From positions 124,001 to 188,000 of the forward strand of contig NW_024466421.1 of the NCBI RefSeq assembly GCF_017591425.1: a stretch of DNA of 64,000 bases, written 5' to 3'. The notes beneath the pieces were generated by a model that did not search any database, was not told the origin of the DNA, and saw only the letters and a list, made by a program, of their open reading frames with translations. The translations under genes were made by a program, and so were the position numbers. Every line of letters starts with the position of its first letter. Positions within the stretch are counted from its first letter, which is position 1. Of this stretch, positions 1 to 12,011 are shown in pieces. The stretch is from Ochotona curzoniae (Eukaryota > Chordata > Mammalia > Lagomorpha > Ochotonidae).

Positions 1-568
1 AGCTATGCTTCTTTTGAAGTTCAGTATTTTCAATGCACAATTATCGAATAATATCTTGATCTACTTAATAATACAAAAAGTTACTGAGGGAAAACAAGGA
101 AGACAATTATAGAGCATCCTTGTGCTTCACTTGGGAAGAATTTCAGCGTCACTCATTCATCCACTACTCCAATACTGAGAACTGAGCGATCACACTGCAA
201 CTTTGATGTTGTATATGATTATCAAACACACAAGCACCTTGTTTAGGTGACCTGCAGGTTACTGGGCACAGTGAAGCAAGCCACACAGCCCATCAAAAAG
301 GTAATGAAGTGTGGTTTGCTCAGGGCACATGAACTAAATGACAGAAAGAAGCAATGGATCAAAAGGGTAAAAAGGGAAGGAACTGGGTTCAGTTTACAAT
401 AGAAACTGAGACAAAGCAGGACTTCGTAGACAAAAAATTATTAAGAAAAGACCATCGCAGCATAACGACCTCAGGTGGCTCAAAGACAGAATCACAGAGG
501 CTGCAGAGCAAGCAGCGTGGAACAGCACACACGTGTGTTTACCACAACCATAAGACAGCACATCTTAC
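1..568 (-). other. PTK2: PTK2 intron downstream of the FERM exon (3' part outside window)
   Basis: Non-coding sequence following the donor at 568-567. It is AT-rich and I see no repeat, exon or conserved element in it. The next PTK2 exon should lie beyond the left edge. Confidence 0.85.
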
Positions 569-735
569 TTCCACTCCTCCGGCGGGTGGGCCAGCTCATA
601 CTTCTCCCTCACGCTGGAGACGCCCATGTCGGCGTGCAGCCAGTGAGCCTCCTCGGAGCGCAGGTGACTCAGGCGGAATCCATAGCAGGCCACGTGCTTC
701 ACTTTGTGACTGTCCACTATCTTCTGTATGATGCC
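569..735 (-). CDS. PTK2: PTK2 (FAK) coding exon: start of FERM domain, residues 66-120 plus split codon 121
   Basis: This minus-strand exon encodes 55 codons, from GIIQKIVDSHKVKH to LAHPPEEW, plus two bases (AA) of the next codon. I recognise it as the F1-lobe region of the FERM domain of focal adhesion kinase, a cytoplasmic tyrosine kinase acting at integrin adhesions; the FERM domain holds the kinase autoinhibited. The acceptor reads TTTTTTAG before GGC (AG at 737-736) and the donor is AA|GTAAGA (GT at 568-567), so the 167-bp exon enters at phase 0 and leaves after two codon bases. It joins in frame to the exon at 12012-12238. Compared with human FAK from memory, two valines are alanine here (residues 95 and 100: EEAHWLHAD instead of EEVHWLHVD). 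No stop or frameshift is present. Recognition is very secure; the substitutions depend on memory of the human sequence. Confidence 0.97.
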
Positions 736-1549
736 CTAAAAAACACGCCCACAGAAATGACTGTTATAAACCCGAGAAAAAGAAACACCGCATGCTGAAA
801 ACGAATACAATGCTAGTTCATTTCCTTCACCTAGCTGTCAGAGATCCTTGGTAAGAATATGTAGCGGAGTAAATTATTTACTTGACTTTGAGATTTTATG
901 ATTCAAGGGAGTTCCCCCTCACCCTAAAGCTGTTCTTCCCAATTCTTTATAATAAACAAGGCACATAAGCTTAAACACACATTGTCCAACTCCACTACTG
1001 CATCAACTCCTAAAGCTGTCACAGCAAACCAGCTCCCCTTCAGCTACATCTTTCTGAAGACCAGGCCCAAGAGGGTGGAAGGTCACACTCGGAACCAAGG
1101 AGATGAAGCCGCGACCATGTTATCACACTGTTATTTCTTTAGAAAACATAAACTCAGACATTGAAAGTACATGGAAAGTCCTTTACTCTGTGTTCTCTCT
1201 AGACGAACATGTGGAATAAAAATCTGATGTATCTACTACATGCTCTCCAAGTTCAGAGAAGTAAGAACATTTCCAATGAGGCCCTCAAGGTAGGCCTGTT
1301 TTGAAGCTCCTCTTCTCCTGTTACAGCCTTGACATGACGGCTGCATGAGAACAGGCTTGTAACGGGACCCCGCCTGTAGACAGCTCGCGGGGGAATGATG
1401 GAACCATCCAGCCGCTGCCCTGGGCATTCACAAGTAACAACTGCCATCTTCTCAATCTTGCAGTTTTATTTTAAATGATACTGATATAAAAAGTCTATGA
1501 AAGAAAATTTCTAGTTTTTTATAGAACATTTCTTCTTCTTTTAATTATT

Positions 1550-1975
1550 ATTATTATCACTTTATGATACAGTTCATTAGGTCCTGGGATTTCCCCTACC
1601 CTCTCCCCTAACTCCCAAGCCCTGCCAACAGCATAGTTCCTCATAAACAGCCATTAAGTCCATCACTGCAGGTATGACAATGGCAGAATCCAACATCCCA
1701 TTGTCAAGACATATCCACCAGCTTCAATGGGGTCCATCCTCGATCCGGAAGTAGAGATGCACACCGCACCATGTCCTCACATCTGGACACGTCAGGCTCC
1801 ACTACACAGTCCCTATAAACCCCCCATGTAAAAAGACACAAAACAAAATCAACAGGGAGAAAAAATAGAAACTTATAATGCCATGAAGCTAAATAACATG
1901 CTACTGAATGACTAATGTGTTGCTGAAGAAAGAAAAAAAAAATCAAGAACCTTCTTGAAAATGGTGCTACTGTAT
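1550..1975. repeat. Probable LINE-1-related sequence, family and orientation uncertain
   Basis: The part at about 1555-1860 (motifs such as ATACAGTTCATTAGGTCCTG followed by C-rich sequence) resembles sequence I associate with lagomorph LINE-1 untranslated regions. The part at about 1865-1975 resembles the LINE-1 ORF2 stretch around AACATGCTCCTGAATGAC. It sits directly left of a clearer LINE-1 ORF1 fragment, so this may be a rearranged or composite insertion. Low certainty. Confidence 0.35.
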
Positions 1976-1979
1976 GATC

Positions 1980-3065
1980 TATGAGTCAGTGAAGACTTCA
2001 ATGAGAAAAAAAAAAGTGTTCCAAAACACTTGTTATAAAGTTTCTTATCAATGAGAAGCATAGGCAAGAATTTAAGGAATATGTCACACAGAAAATAGCA
2101 ACACTGAAACAAAATCGAGTCAAATGACTGGAAATGAAGGACACAATAGAGCAGATTAATCATTCAGTGTGAAGCCTCAGTAACAGAATGAAGGAGGAAG
2201 GAAGAATCCCAGAATGGGAAGATATTTCCTGTCACCAGAGGGAAACAATCAAAAAGCTGGAAGCAGAGCTGGGTCAAGCTAAAAAAAAATTCAAGAATTA
2301 AGAGACACTTTATAGGGGTCAAACATAAGAGGTGGAGTCCCAGAAGGTGCAGAAAGAGAAACCGGAATTAAAGATGTATTTAGTGACATAACAAAAGAAA
2401 ATTTCCCTAATCTAAAGAAAGAATTGGGAAACAACATCCAGGAGGAGCACAGAACTCCCAACAGACTTGACCAAAATTGATCTTCACCATGACACACAAT
2501 AATCAAGCTTTCTTCAATCGAACATAAGGAAAAGATCCTTAAATGTGCACATGAAAATAATCAACTGACATATAAAGGAATGTCAGTTAAACTCACAGGA
2601 GATCTCTCAAAGGAAACTCTACAGGCCAGGAGAGAATGGAGAGACAAATTCCAGATTCTAGAAGCAAAAAATCGCCAGGCCAGATAACGTACCCGGCAAA
2701 ACTTTCCTTTGTCTTTGAAAATGAAATAAAATCTTCCACAGTAAAGAAAAGTTAGAAGAATATGCCTCTTCCAAATCTGCCCCACAAAGGATGCTTAAAG
2801 ATGTTCTCTTCACAGAAAAAAGGAATAGCATCTGCCAAAACCAAAGGCAAATGTGAAGAACATCCCAGTAAAATAACAGAAGACTAAATCAATGAGCAAC
2901 CCATTACTAAATGACAGGAAATAATTACACCCAATCATATTAACTCTGAATATAAATGGCTTAAACTCATCAATCAAATGTGATATACTGGATTATAAAC
3001 ACAAAACTCATCTATTCGTTGCCTACAGGAGATATATCTCACCAACAAAGATCAGCAGGGAGGAA
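1980..3065 (+). mobile_element. Old LINE-1 fragment: ORF1, intergenic spacer and start of ORF2, decayed
   Basis: Plus-strand sequence matches the ORF1 coding part of older mammalian L1 elements (coiled-coil/RNA-binding region around 2230-2640, with GGAGTCCCAGAAGGTGCAGA). It is followed by the CCGGCAAAACTTTCCTTTG segment (about 2693-2712) and a spacer, then the first codons of ORF2 (ATTAACTCTGAATATAAATGG at about 2939). Many stops and frameshifts break the frames. It is truncated on the right soon after the ORF2 start, in the endonuclease domain. The match is from memory of L1M-type consensus sequences. Confidence 0.7.
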
Positions 3066-3501
3066 GAAGACCAGCAGACACCATATCTCATGGATTTTGA
3101 TGTTTTTTGTTTTTAGTTTCGTTTCTTCAAATCTTCACTAGTTTTTAAGAGGAACAATTCATTAAAGTTAGGATTTGTAAGCTAATACATATTGTACACG
3201 TTCTGCACCCACCAGGTTTTTCTGTTAAAACATGATGCTCTTAATGGCACAATCAAGAAGCTCCTGGGCCTCTCCAAAGTTAAATCCTAGCCCTGCTAGC
3301 AGCCCCGTCAGAGGCCCCACGTGTGTGCGCTCAGGGTGCTGCTCCCAGCAGTGCCTGGCGTCACCTGACGGCCCTTCAGGAGCACGGAGTAGATGCAGTG
3401 GTGCTTCTACTACGGCTCTCTTGCAAACAACTCCATCAACACCAGGCACAAGAGAATGTATCAAAGAAGGGACATGAGGAGGAAGCAGATACATGTTCAG
3501 A

Positions 3502-3800
3502 GGGGCCAGTGCCATGGCTCAACCAGCTAATCCTCCATTGGTAAGTACCAGTCTCCATGAGGGCACTGCTTTGTATCCTGGCTGCTCCATTTTCCATCCA
3601 GCTCCCTCCCTATTGCGGCCTAGGAAGGCAGTGGAGGATGGCTCAAAGCCTGCACCTTCATTGGATACCTGGAAGAAGCTCCTGGCCCCTGGTTTGGGAT
3701 CAGTTTAGCTCTGGCCATTGCAGCCATTTAGGGAGAGAACCAGCAGATGCAACATCTCTTGTAAATTTGCTTTTCCCATAAAAAACAAACCTTAAAAAAT
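3502..3800 (+). mobile_element. CSINE (tRNA-derived lagomorph SINE), old, near full length
   Basis: Head GGGGCCAGTGCCATGGCTCA, body GGCCTAGGAAGGCAGTGGAGGATGG, and a decayed A-rich tail at about 3780-3800. It diverges strongly from the younger copies in the window. Confidence 0.8.
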
Positions 3801-5064
3801 TGTGTTCACTGAGCAAGCCTGGCAAAGGACCACCTTCACGAAGATGAGGCTCCACATGGAAAAGGAAGGTTTTCTGTCTTCCTCACTTAAAGCCTAGATT
3901 CCCTGATGGGGTCAGGGAACAAGACAATAACAGGTTGTGCCCCACACAAGCTGCAGCCAAGGGCTCTCCACGCAAGCTAAGGCACAACCAGACACCAATC
4001 TCCACTTAACATGCTCTGGCTAAAAGATCTACCTACTAGCAACAGCATCTTCTAGAAGCACTCTTACAAGTCACTTGTGCAACTTCTGGCCGGCACACAA
4101 ACACTCTCACTACAATGAACAGGAGCCTGCGCCTCACTGAAATTCCACTCAAGTCGCCTTGCCTCGCTCCCATCAACAGCAGCCAGCACTGCGCTGCGTA
4201 AGCTCCACACTCGGTGCACAGTGACACGAGCTACCTTGCCTAAAAGCACAGGCTGACCCCTGTGAGACCCCTTCAGGGCACCCTCTTCCACTGCTAGTGC
4301 CATCACCTGCCCAGAGCGTCCTGCATGCATCCAATCACATCTCAGAGCGCTCTATGATCCTCCAGACCTAGATGCTGAGGGTAAGACAACGTGGGACTCT
4401 TGCCTCCATTAGTCACTATTCATATGCCTTCTTCAGGCACCTGCCTTCATCACTCCAACTAACAGAACAGGTGCCTCTTGCTGCACACCAGTCTCAATCA
4501 GAAGGCATTGCCCAGAACCGTGGCATTTACGAGGGGAAAGCTTGTTCTTAGTCTTGGGGTTTTATGGAACAGGTGAAATCTTGGTCCACTTCATTTAATC
4601 AAGCTTTCTGAAGAGACCCAGAATGAATTCAACTCAGCTTCTGGATAACAAAGCATTGCCACATCTCAGTAGCCTACAACTAAACCAGGTACGAACCTGC
4701 ACTCTCACCTACCTATTCAAAGCAATAAACAAAAAGCACATTGCATCGATTTCATTTTTTGCTCTCCCATCTTGCTTCCACGTTCCATTCTATCTTATTT
4801 CTCACTCTCTGGTATCTTGTAAGTTTCTTTGGAGAGTAGCAAACAATACGAACACACAGAACTTCAATGTGGGACACTAGGTGCATATAACCAGAAACTT
4901 GAGTCTGTTCTGAGAATCAAGCTATCTGGTTCTGGATAATTTAGCAAGTTACTGCAACAGCTAAACATTTACTGAGGAATGCATGTATAACAGATTAGCA
5001 TTTCCATATAACACATACATAGGTATATGTACAGAAGAGTGCTTCAAAGGTTGATCAAAAATGA

Positions 5065-5270
5065 AAAGTTGGAGTAGGAACTGAGCCTAGCAATTGAGGC
5101 CCACTGCCGTAGGTCAGTGTCTGGGCTGAGTCTCCAGCTTTGGGTCCCAGCTCCAGCCAAAGCCGATGCTGGCAGGCAGCAGGCAATGCTTGAGGCGCAG
5201 CCCTGGCCTCCAAGGCATTTAAAAGAACAAGCTGATGGGGCCTGGGTGTGTGTGTGCAATAAAGGAGTAA
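5065..5270. repeat. Possible very old SINE remnant
   Basis: GC-rich patch with loose likeness to CSINE body sequence (CCCAGCTCCAGCC, GGCAGGCAGCAGG) in otherwise AT-rich intron. Too decayed to assign. Confidence 0.25.
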
Positions 5271-5789
5271 TAAGCTTAATGCAAACATACAAATATGCTA
5301 TTTGAGGAACACGTACATTTAGAAAAGTGTCTTTCGGGAAATAACAGGAGGTAGGTTTAATGTGACACTAAATGCAACTGAGCTAAATTTCTCATCCTTG
5401 CATTGAAAGCCCCCTGACAACCTAACTACTCTGAAAGCTCTATCCATTTGTCTACAATCAGAATCTCTCTGAAAATAGCTGATTTTCCAGAATAAGTTAC
5501 TAGAGCAGACATTCATAGTAAGCACACTTTTTATAGACAGTCGTTTCAGCACAGACACACCGTGACTTCCTCACTTATGGGGAAAGGCGGGTGCACACGG
5601 AGCACAGCACTGCTGCACACGCCTCCGAGCAGTGGCCACAGCGACGTGCACGAGCACCGCAGAGCCAGGCATGCTGGTAAACTACACCCCGAGCAGCCTT
5701 GCCACATGGTGACACATAACGTTAGTGGCTGTCCTTCATCCTCTACTGTGAATGAGATCAGTCAGAACCACAAAAGCATGGGAAAACAG

Positions 5790-6372
5790 TACAATCTGCG
5801 GTCTGATCGTGAGGTGCGTGTGTCAGAACCGGGCCTTCTCCGCTGCTGAAGACTGTGCAGGGGACAGAACGCCCACATGCCCATGGGAGACACGACAACC
5901 TGTTCACTGAGACCTGCAGATGTGGTCTAGTACCACAGCAGAGGATGCAGGACAGAATGAACCGGACAACTCTGTCAGCCAAATGTTGACAGCAAGTAAC
6001 TGGGCAGACGGAGCCTCTAAGGTGGACTGCCAGCCAATGCACCTTGAAAGGACTTCATTCTTGGAGCAATGAAATCAACAGCACCTCAGAACTATTGAAA
6101 CACTAAAGCAGTACTCTCAGAACATGTTCCCTATTGGGGGACTTTGGAATGACATCGGGTGGCCATCCCCATCCACAGGTACTAATGTGGTTAGGGCACT
6201 GGACATGGCTTCTTCCCTTCCTCCAGATACAGGAAGAAAAAGAAATTTGCAAACAACGGTCTCATCCACTTTTCCTTATTTCTTGACCCGTTCCACCCTA
6301 ATCAGTGGTTCACATGGGCATGCATCTTTCTCAACTGTGTAAACACTATCAAAAACAAAATAAAAAAAATTA
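5790..6372 (+). mobile_element. Interspersed repeat copy A, probable LINE-1 3' end
   Basis: This segment aligns by eye with 39150-39690 over most of its length (shared CTAGTACCAC-GCAGAG-AT, GACAGCAAG, GGTGGACTG, GGAGCAA-GAAATCAACA, CCTAATCAGTG). It ends in an A-rich tail (AAAACAAAATAAAAAAAA, about 6353-6370). A shared non-coding body with an A-rich end suggests a retroposed element, most likely the 3'UTR of a lagomorph LINE-1. The homology between the two copies is clear; the family name is inference. Confidence 0.6.
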
Positions 6373-8099
6373 CAGATTCAATTGCCAATAAGCCCCCAGC
6401 GGAATACTGAAACAATGTACTACACATTTAGAAAAAAATCAAAATGGTTGGTAGTAAAATTATCAGGTGTTTGAATATGAAGAACTGTAACTCATTTTTA
6501 ACAGCACTGCACGGTGCTTAGACGGTCTGGTTCTTGGCCATAAAACTAGCTGGTCCAGGCTTCCTTGTAAATTTTCCAATAAGTAGGAATAAAGATCTTA
6601 AAGAAACATGAATAAATGGAGGTCTGGCTTTGGCAGTCATATTGACTATCATCAGTTCAATACTGTAGTTATTAGTATAGTAAAGCTTCCAAAAGCATTT
6701 TTCCTGATTCATACTTTAGTTACAAACACTCTATTTAATCTATAATGTCATGTAGTCAATGAAAACTATTTACTAAGCAGATAATGTTTGCCCAGAAGGC
6801 AATGAAGATGCTGATGACAGTATTACTAAATTGAAAGTTCTCTCTGTCAACGCTCACCTCATAAAGAAAAAAATAAGTAAACGAGTAAACCAACTAAGAA
6901 ACAATGCAGAATCAGGAAGTACAAAGAATCTGAAAGAAACACAGGGTGAAGGGAAAGAGAGATGGTGGGCAGAAGGAGAACATGACCAGGCGGGGAGGAC
7001 ACAAGAGGCAGTGTGGTACAGAGCTGACAGAGCGGGCCAGGAGAGGCCACAGCTTGTACCCCGAGAACTGTCCAGCTACCAGGAGAGATGGCTATTCTGC
7101 GAGGCGGAGCAGAAATGGGTGACTAGCATAACACCCTGAGGGTGACGGCGCAGGGAATAAATGGCAGTGATGGGTTCTGGCTGCCAGGCTATGAACAGAC
7201 CGAGGGAGAGGAAACCACGTGGTGCCTGCATAAAGGACAGGCACTGGACTGAAGGTAATGCAGAAACACTGCAGGAGTCAGCAAGAGAGGAGTGAAAGGC
7301 GATTCCAAGGGATCCAAACAATTAAAACAAGGGCCAGCTCTTGGACTAAAACATTCTGTAGTTCTTTTAAAGCACTAAGTGTAAAGACACAAAGGTGAAA
7401 CTTACATGTTAGGGAAAGGAAAATCAGAGAAACATGTGGACATGCTCAAGAAAGCAGAGCAAGAGTGAAACGTTTGTCTAGAACAGGACCGGGAACACTG
7501 CCTGACAGCTGGGCATCAGCAAGGTCACGAGCTGCACGATGGCACTCAGAGCATGCTTCTAAGAGAGGTGCAATGATGGCTGCATACAGGCACAGGCGTG
7601 AGCTGGGCGCTGCTTTCCGCACACGCTCGCCCTGCCGAGCCCCATGGCACACACTCCCTACACTATTTCACTACACTTTCACTCAACATGTTCCTAACCA
7701 ATCATTTATAACACACCAGCTATTTCTTGGAGCCCTTTTGAAGTTGTGTCTAAGTTTTCATCCACCTAGCAATGCTGATGAAAAGTTTGGTACCAATGTC
7801 ATTCTTTCTCTTGGGGAAGAAATTTGTCTGGCGAACCTGGAACTTCCAGAGGATCCCTCTTATTTAATACTGCGTGGCCTGGCCTAATCTTGGTCATTTC
7901 AGAAGGACTCCTTGTAGCAAAGATGGGCCATAAGAGGGCTGTGCAGGGTCTATGCAATCGCATGGTCTGGTCCTGCCAAGGCTCTTGCTGGAAGGACCTA
8001 AAATTCAATAAACCCATACAACAAGCTCATTTATACGCTAACAGTTCTTTGCCATCTTGTGAAAGGTTTCTGAAACCTGATGATAAAAAAGCAGTTGGT

Positions 8100-8420
8100 G
8101 GGCTCAGTGGTGTGGCCTAGCGGCTAAGTTCCTTGCCTAGAACACACCGGGATCCCACGGGGGCGCCGGTTCTAATCCCGGCAGCTCCACTTCCCATCCA
8201 GCTCCCTGCTTGTGGCCTGGGAAAGCAGTCGAGGACGGCCCAAAGCCTTGGGACCTGCACCCGCATGGGAGACACGGAAGAGGCTCCTGGTTTCCAACTT
8301 CAGATCGGTGCAGCACGGGCCATTGCAGTCACTTGGGGAGTGAATCACTGGATGGAAGATCTTCCTCTCTGTATATCTGACTTTGTAATAAAAATAAATA
8401 AGTCTTAAAAAAAAAAAAGA
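8100..8420 (+). mobile_element. CSINE, full length
   Basis: Head with GTGGCCTAGCGGCTAAGTTC, B-box GGTTCTAATCCC, complete body and A-tail. Imperfect 11-bp TSD: AAGCAGTTGGT (8089-8099) and AGGCAGCTGGT (8421-8431). Confidence 0.93.
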
Positions 8421-8502
8421 AGGCAGCTGGTATAAATTCAAGAAAAAAAACAAGCTGATTATTTTTGCATAGCTCATAAACAATGTTATAAAAGTCTACA
8501 TG

Positions 8503-9165
8503 GGGCCAGTGCCATGGTTAGTGAGTATATTCACAGCCTGCAGTGCCAACATACCATATACATGCCAATTCAAGTCACAGCTCCTCCACTTTTTTTTAAG
8601 ATTTATCTTATCTTTATTGGAAAATCAGACATACACAGACAAAGAGAGACAAGAGAGGAAGATCTTCCATCTAATGATTCACTCCCCCGGTAACCGCAAC
8701 AGCCAGAGCTGAGCCGATCTGAAGCCAGGAGCCCGGAGCCTCTTCCTGGTCTCCCTCATAGGTGCAGGGTCCCAAGGCTTTCGGCCATCCTCGACTGCTT
8801 TCCCAGGCCACAAGCAGGGAGCTGGATGGGAAGCAGGGCTGCTGGGATTAGAACTGATGCCCATATGGTATCCCAGCATGCAAGGTGAGGACTTTAGCCA
8901 CAAGGCTACCACGCAGGGCCCACTCCTTCACTTCCGATCCAACTCCCTTCTAATATACCTGGGAAAGTGGTGGAAGATGGCCCTTCCCATCTGCTGGGGT
9001 GCATGGGCCCAAGTACGCCCAGGAGATTCAGAAGCAGCTCTGGGCTCCTGGCCTAGGGCCAGCCCAGCTCCAGCCACTGCAGCCATTTGGTGAATGCACA
9101 GAGGACAGAAGGTCCCAGGCTCACTCTCTTTTTCTCTCTCAAATCAATAAATCACATCTCTTGGC
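8503..9165 (+). mobile_element. Old CSINE interrupted by a minus-strand CSINE
   Basis: The head (8503-8591, GGGGCCAGTGCCATGG) and the body/tail (8922-9165, ending near AAATCAATAAATCACATCTC) are two halves of one plus-strand SINE. They are separated by the younger minus-strand copy at 8592-8921. Confidence 0.8.
8592..8921 (-). mobile_element. CSINE nested inside an older CSINE
   Basis: Reads T-run, AAGATTTATCTTATC, then the reverse complement of a CSINE to GCAGGGCCC. Flanking near-duplicates CTCCTCCACTT (8581-8591) and CTCCTTCACTT (8923-8933) mark the TSD inside the host SINE. Confidence 0.92.
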
Positions 9166-10345
9166 AGGAGAAAGGTTCACCACAACTCCTACCACACATG
9201 CACACTTATTTCCAGAGTTGCTTCCGCACGTACCAACAGGGGTCATGCAAGTGGTGCTTGCAGCCTCAGGCTCCTGCACGGTGCAGCAGCAGGCCATGTC
9301 CACCTGTTGGCACTGTTTAGTGAGCAGGACTGGACTTAGGATTAGTCCCTGGTTGCAATGGCAGCTGAGTGGCTGTGCAGGCTGAGGAAAATCCTGTGAA
9401 CGGAATATGCCTGTGTAACCATGCCACAGGGCCCACCACCTCGACGTCAGGGTCAGTGGTCTGGAGAAAAAGCACACCCCAGGCCACAAGGCCTGCAGGT
9501 GACAACCAGACCCCTAAGTGAAGTCCCCAGGTGCTGCTGCTGTCCTGAACCCTCAGGCTTTTCAGCATAAGCGCACACAGCAGAGCACTCGCGAAGGGCA
9601 TGAAGCTGCCCACTACAAAGTAGCCTTATTCTGATGCAAATTTTTTAAATCCATAGACATTTTTCATAACATGCATTTTTCTCAACTTCTCATACAAAAG
9701 TACCATTTCTTAACGGAATAATAAGGAACAACCCGCTACAAGAAACCAGCTATTTTGTGATAACAAATCTTTACACTCTCCAAGGAGTTCTGATTGCTGT
9801 GATCCAAGAGTCTTCCTCATAGCCACCTTTTCCAGCACAAACACAACGCAAGCCACACATGTAATTTAAAAATCACTAGAAGCCAAATTACAAAGAGTAA
9901 AAGCCTAAATAATAGCACTTATTTAGTCTGCTAGATCAAAAATATTATCATGTCTAATGCTGACAAATCACTGCTGAGACGTCTCTCCTCCTCCTAAGAC
10001 CGAGACCGGGGGTGTGAGTCGACCCTGAGACAGAAGGTGCCAGCCAGAGCTCAGGAATGTGTGTGGCAAACAGCTGCCCACATCTACCCCACGTCTACCC
10101 TTGCAGGGCCTCTGCTTCTGGCCACGGGCTGGCCACAGCTCCTGCACTGCTCCTGTTCTTGACCACCACCTCCTATAGTTCTAACCCTATCAGGCCCTCA
10201 AGTGCTGCCATGTCACTTTCATCTTACTACCCATTTCTGCACCTGTAATGTCCCTTCATTTGCGGCTTCTTACCAAAGAGATAAGGCTGTCACAGCATGC
10301 TTTTCAGTACAGTTTGTTCAGGAATAATGAAAACAACTGCATTTT

Positions 10346-10672
10346 TTAAAAAGATTTATTTATTTTTATTGGAAAGTCAGCTATACACAAAGGAGAGACA
10401 GAGAGGAAGATCTTCCATCTGATGATTCACTCCCCAAATGACTGCAACAGTGGAGTTGAACTGATCCAAACTCAGGAGCCTGGAGCCTCTTCTGGGTCTC
10501 CCACGCAGGTGCAGTGTCTCAAGGCTTTGGGCCATCCTCAATTGCTTCCCCAGGCCACAATTAGGGAGCTGGATGGGAAGCTGGGCCGCCGGGATTAGAA
10601 CTAGCAGCCATATGGGATCCCAGCGTGTTCAAGGCAAGGAACCTAGCTGGCTAGGCTACGGTGCCGGGCCCC
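10346..10672 (-). mobile_element. CSINE, full length
   Basis: T-rich start with AAGATTTATTTATTTTTATTGG, full body, ending GTGCCGGGCCCC. TSD with one indel: AAACAACTGCATTTT (10331-10345) and AAACACTGCATTTT (10673-10686). It lies 1.3 kb from the PTK2 start-codon exon on the downstream side. Confidence 0.94.
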
Positions 10673-11137
10673 AAACACTGCATTTTCAACCGCTATCACT
10701 TTAAAGCATCCAGTGAACATGGGGTTTGATACCCAGTCTTCCATCTATGACCCAGGATCATGCAGACTTCATGTTATCCTGGGAAACATTAAATGACGGT
10801 CATGTAATGCCAATCTGATTTCTCTGCCTCAACTTGAATGCCAACAAAGGGCAAGAGTAAATCAATTTCAAATATTTATGAATCACCGCGAAACAAACGA
10901 CTTTCGGCCCAAGAGGTTTGCTCCCACTGACCCGCAGCACTGCACGCTTGGTGCCTATTGGCGACCTGAGCCCTGGCACCTGGTGTAGGTTTCCACACTG
11001 GCAGCCAGCTGGCACACCTGGAGTGGCCCACGGTGCTCTCTGCGGTGACAATCCTCCTACAAAGCAACCAAAGCTCGCTTGTTACAGTCTTCCCAAAGTG
11101 AATTCTGTGGTATAATTTTAAGTCCTGAATATTTATT

Positions 11138-11215
11138 AAGTGAATGGAAGATCTGTCTATCCTTCTCTCTGTAAAATCTGCCTTTCCAATTAAGAAAAAA
11201 ATTTAATAATAAAAA
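11138..11215 (+). mobile_element. CSINE 3' fragment
   Basis: Only the tail part remains: GTGAATGGAAGATCTGTC, CTGCCTTTCCAATT and an A-rich end. Confidence 0.65.
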
Positions 11216-12011
11216 AAATTTCAGCCTTAAGTCTAAAACTATCCAATCCCTTTACTTAATTAATAATAGTTAAGGCATATAATTAAAACAACAGCAAATT
11301 CATTAACTTCATTACTGTAAAAACAAAGTAAAAAAAATATGTTGAATTTTCCAGTCACTCACTACTTAAAGGTGAACGTAGAGCAAGTGGAAGAGGAAGA
11401 AGGTATTTCCTGAGCACTTGATCAAAGAGAAACCCTCCCTGAAGAAACTACAAACTGAACCAGTTTTCTAAAATCGTGGCGCTCCGGTCCCATGTTCTGC
11501 TCCTTCCCTCTCTTGGCCTATCTCCCTTCCAGCAGCAACTCCTTGCACAGCCTGGGAGTAACTTCTGGAAAGGCCGGTCTGCACTGCGCCGTCCTGCGGC
11601 GCCCTCTGCAGGCGCTGAGCTCCAGCAGCACAGAGCATGGGATGGGACAGTCAACACTTGGCAACAGTCACCATATCTGGAGCTCTACAGAGAGGGGCCA
11701 TGCCTCTAGCTGTTTTACTTTCTTGTACTAATTTTTCTAAAAATTAAAAAAAAAAAATTACGACTACCAAGTCAATGACAGTTTCTAACTAAAATACTAT
11801 GAATTCAGTTATTATTTTCCTAAGAAATTTTAGAATAATTAAAACTGTCAATCGCACAGTAACTGAATAAATCTAACAAAGTTACTATATCTGCAATATA
11901 GGAATTCCTTGACAAGTTAAATAAAAACTACAGCCTTACCTTTTCTTGTATGTGTCATTAAAGCATAACCCAAATACACATTATAGATGTCTTGTGGGAA
12001 AATGCACTTAC

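Larger units (their letters stand above)
736..12011 (-). other. PTK2: PTK2 intron between the start-codon exon and the FERM exon
   Basis: An 11,276-bp intron bounded by the GTAAGT donor and the TTTTTTAG acceptor. It contains LINE-1 fragments, the first copy of a LINE-1-3'-end-like repeat, and CSINE copies, each listed separately. I see nothing recognisable at 740-1550, 3100-3500, 3805-5060, 5300-5780, 6375-8088, 9170-10330, 10690-11130 or 11220-12010. The piece at about 11475-11650 is locally GC-rich with several CpGs but has no splice-bounded ORF I can support. Confidence 0.85.

Noticed and set aside
11475..11650. Possible CpG-rich alternative PTK2 exon or promoter
   Set aside because: Locally GC-rich with a few CpGs, but too small for an island, with no consistent splice sites or known PTK2 coding sequence.
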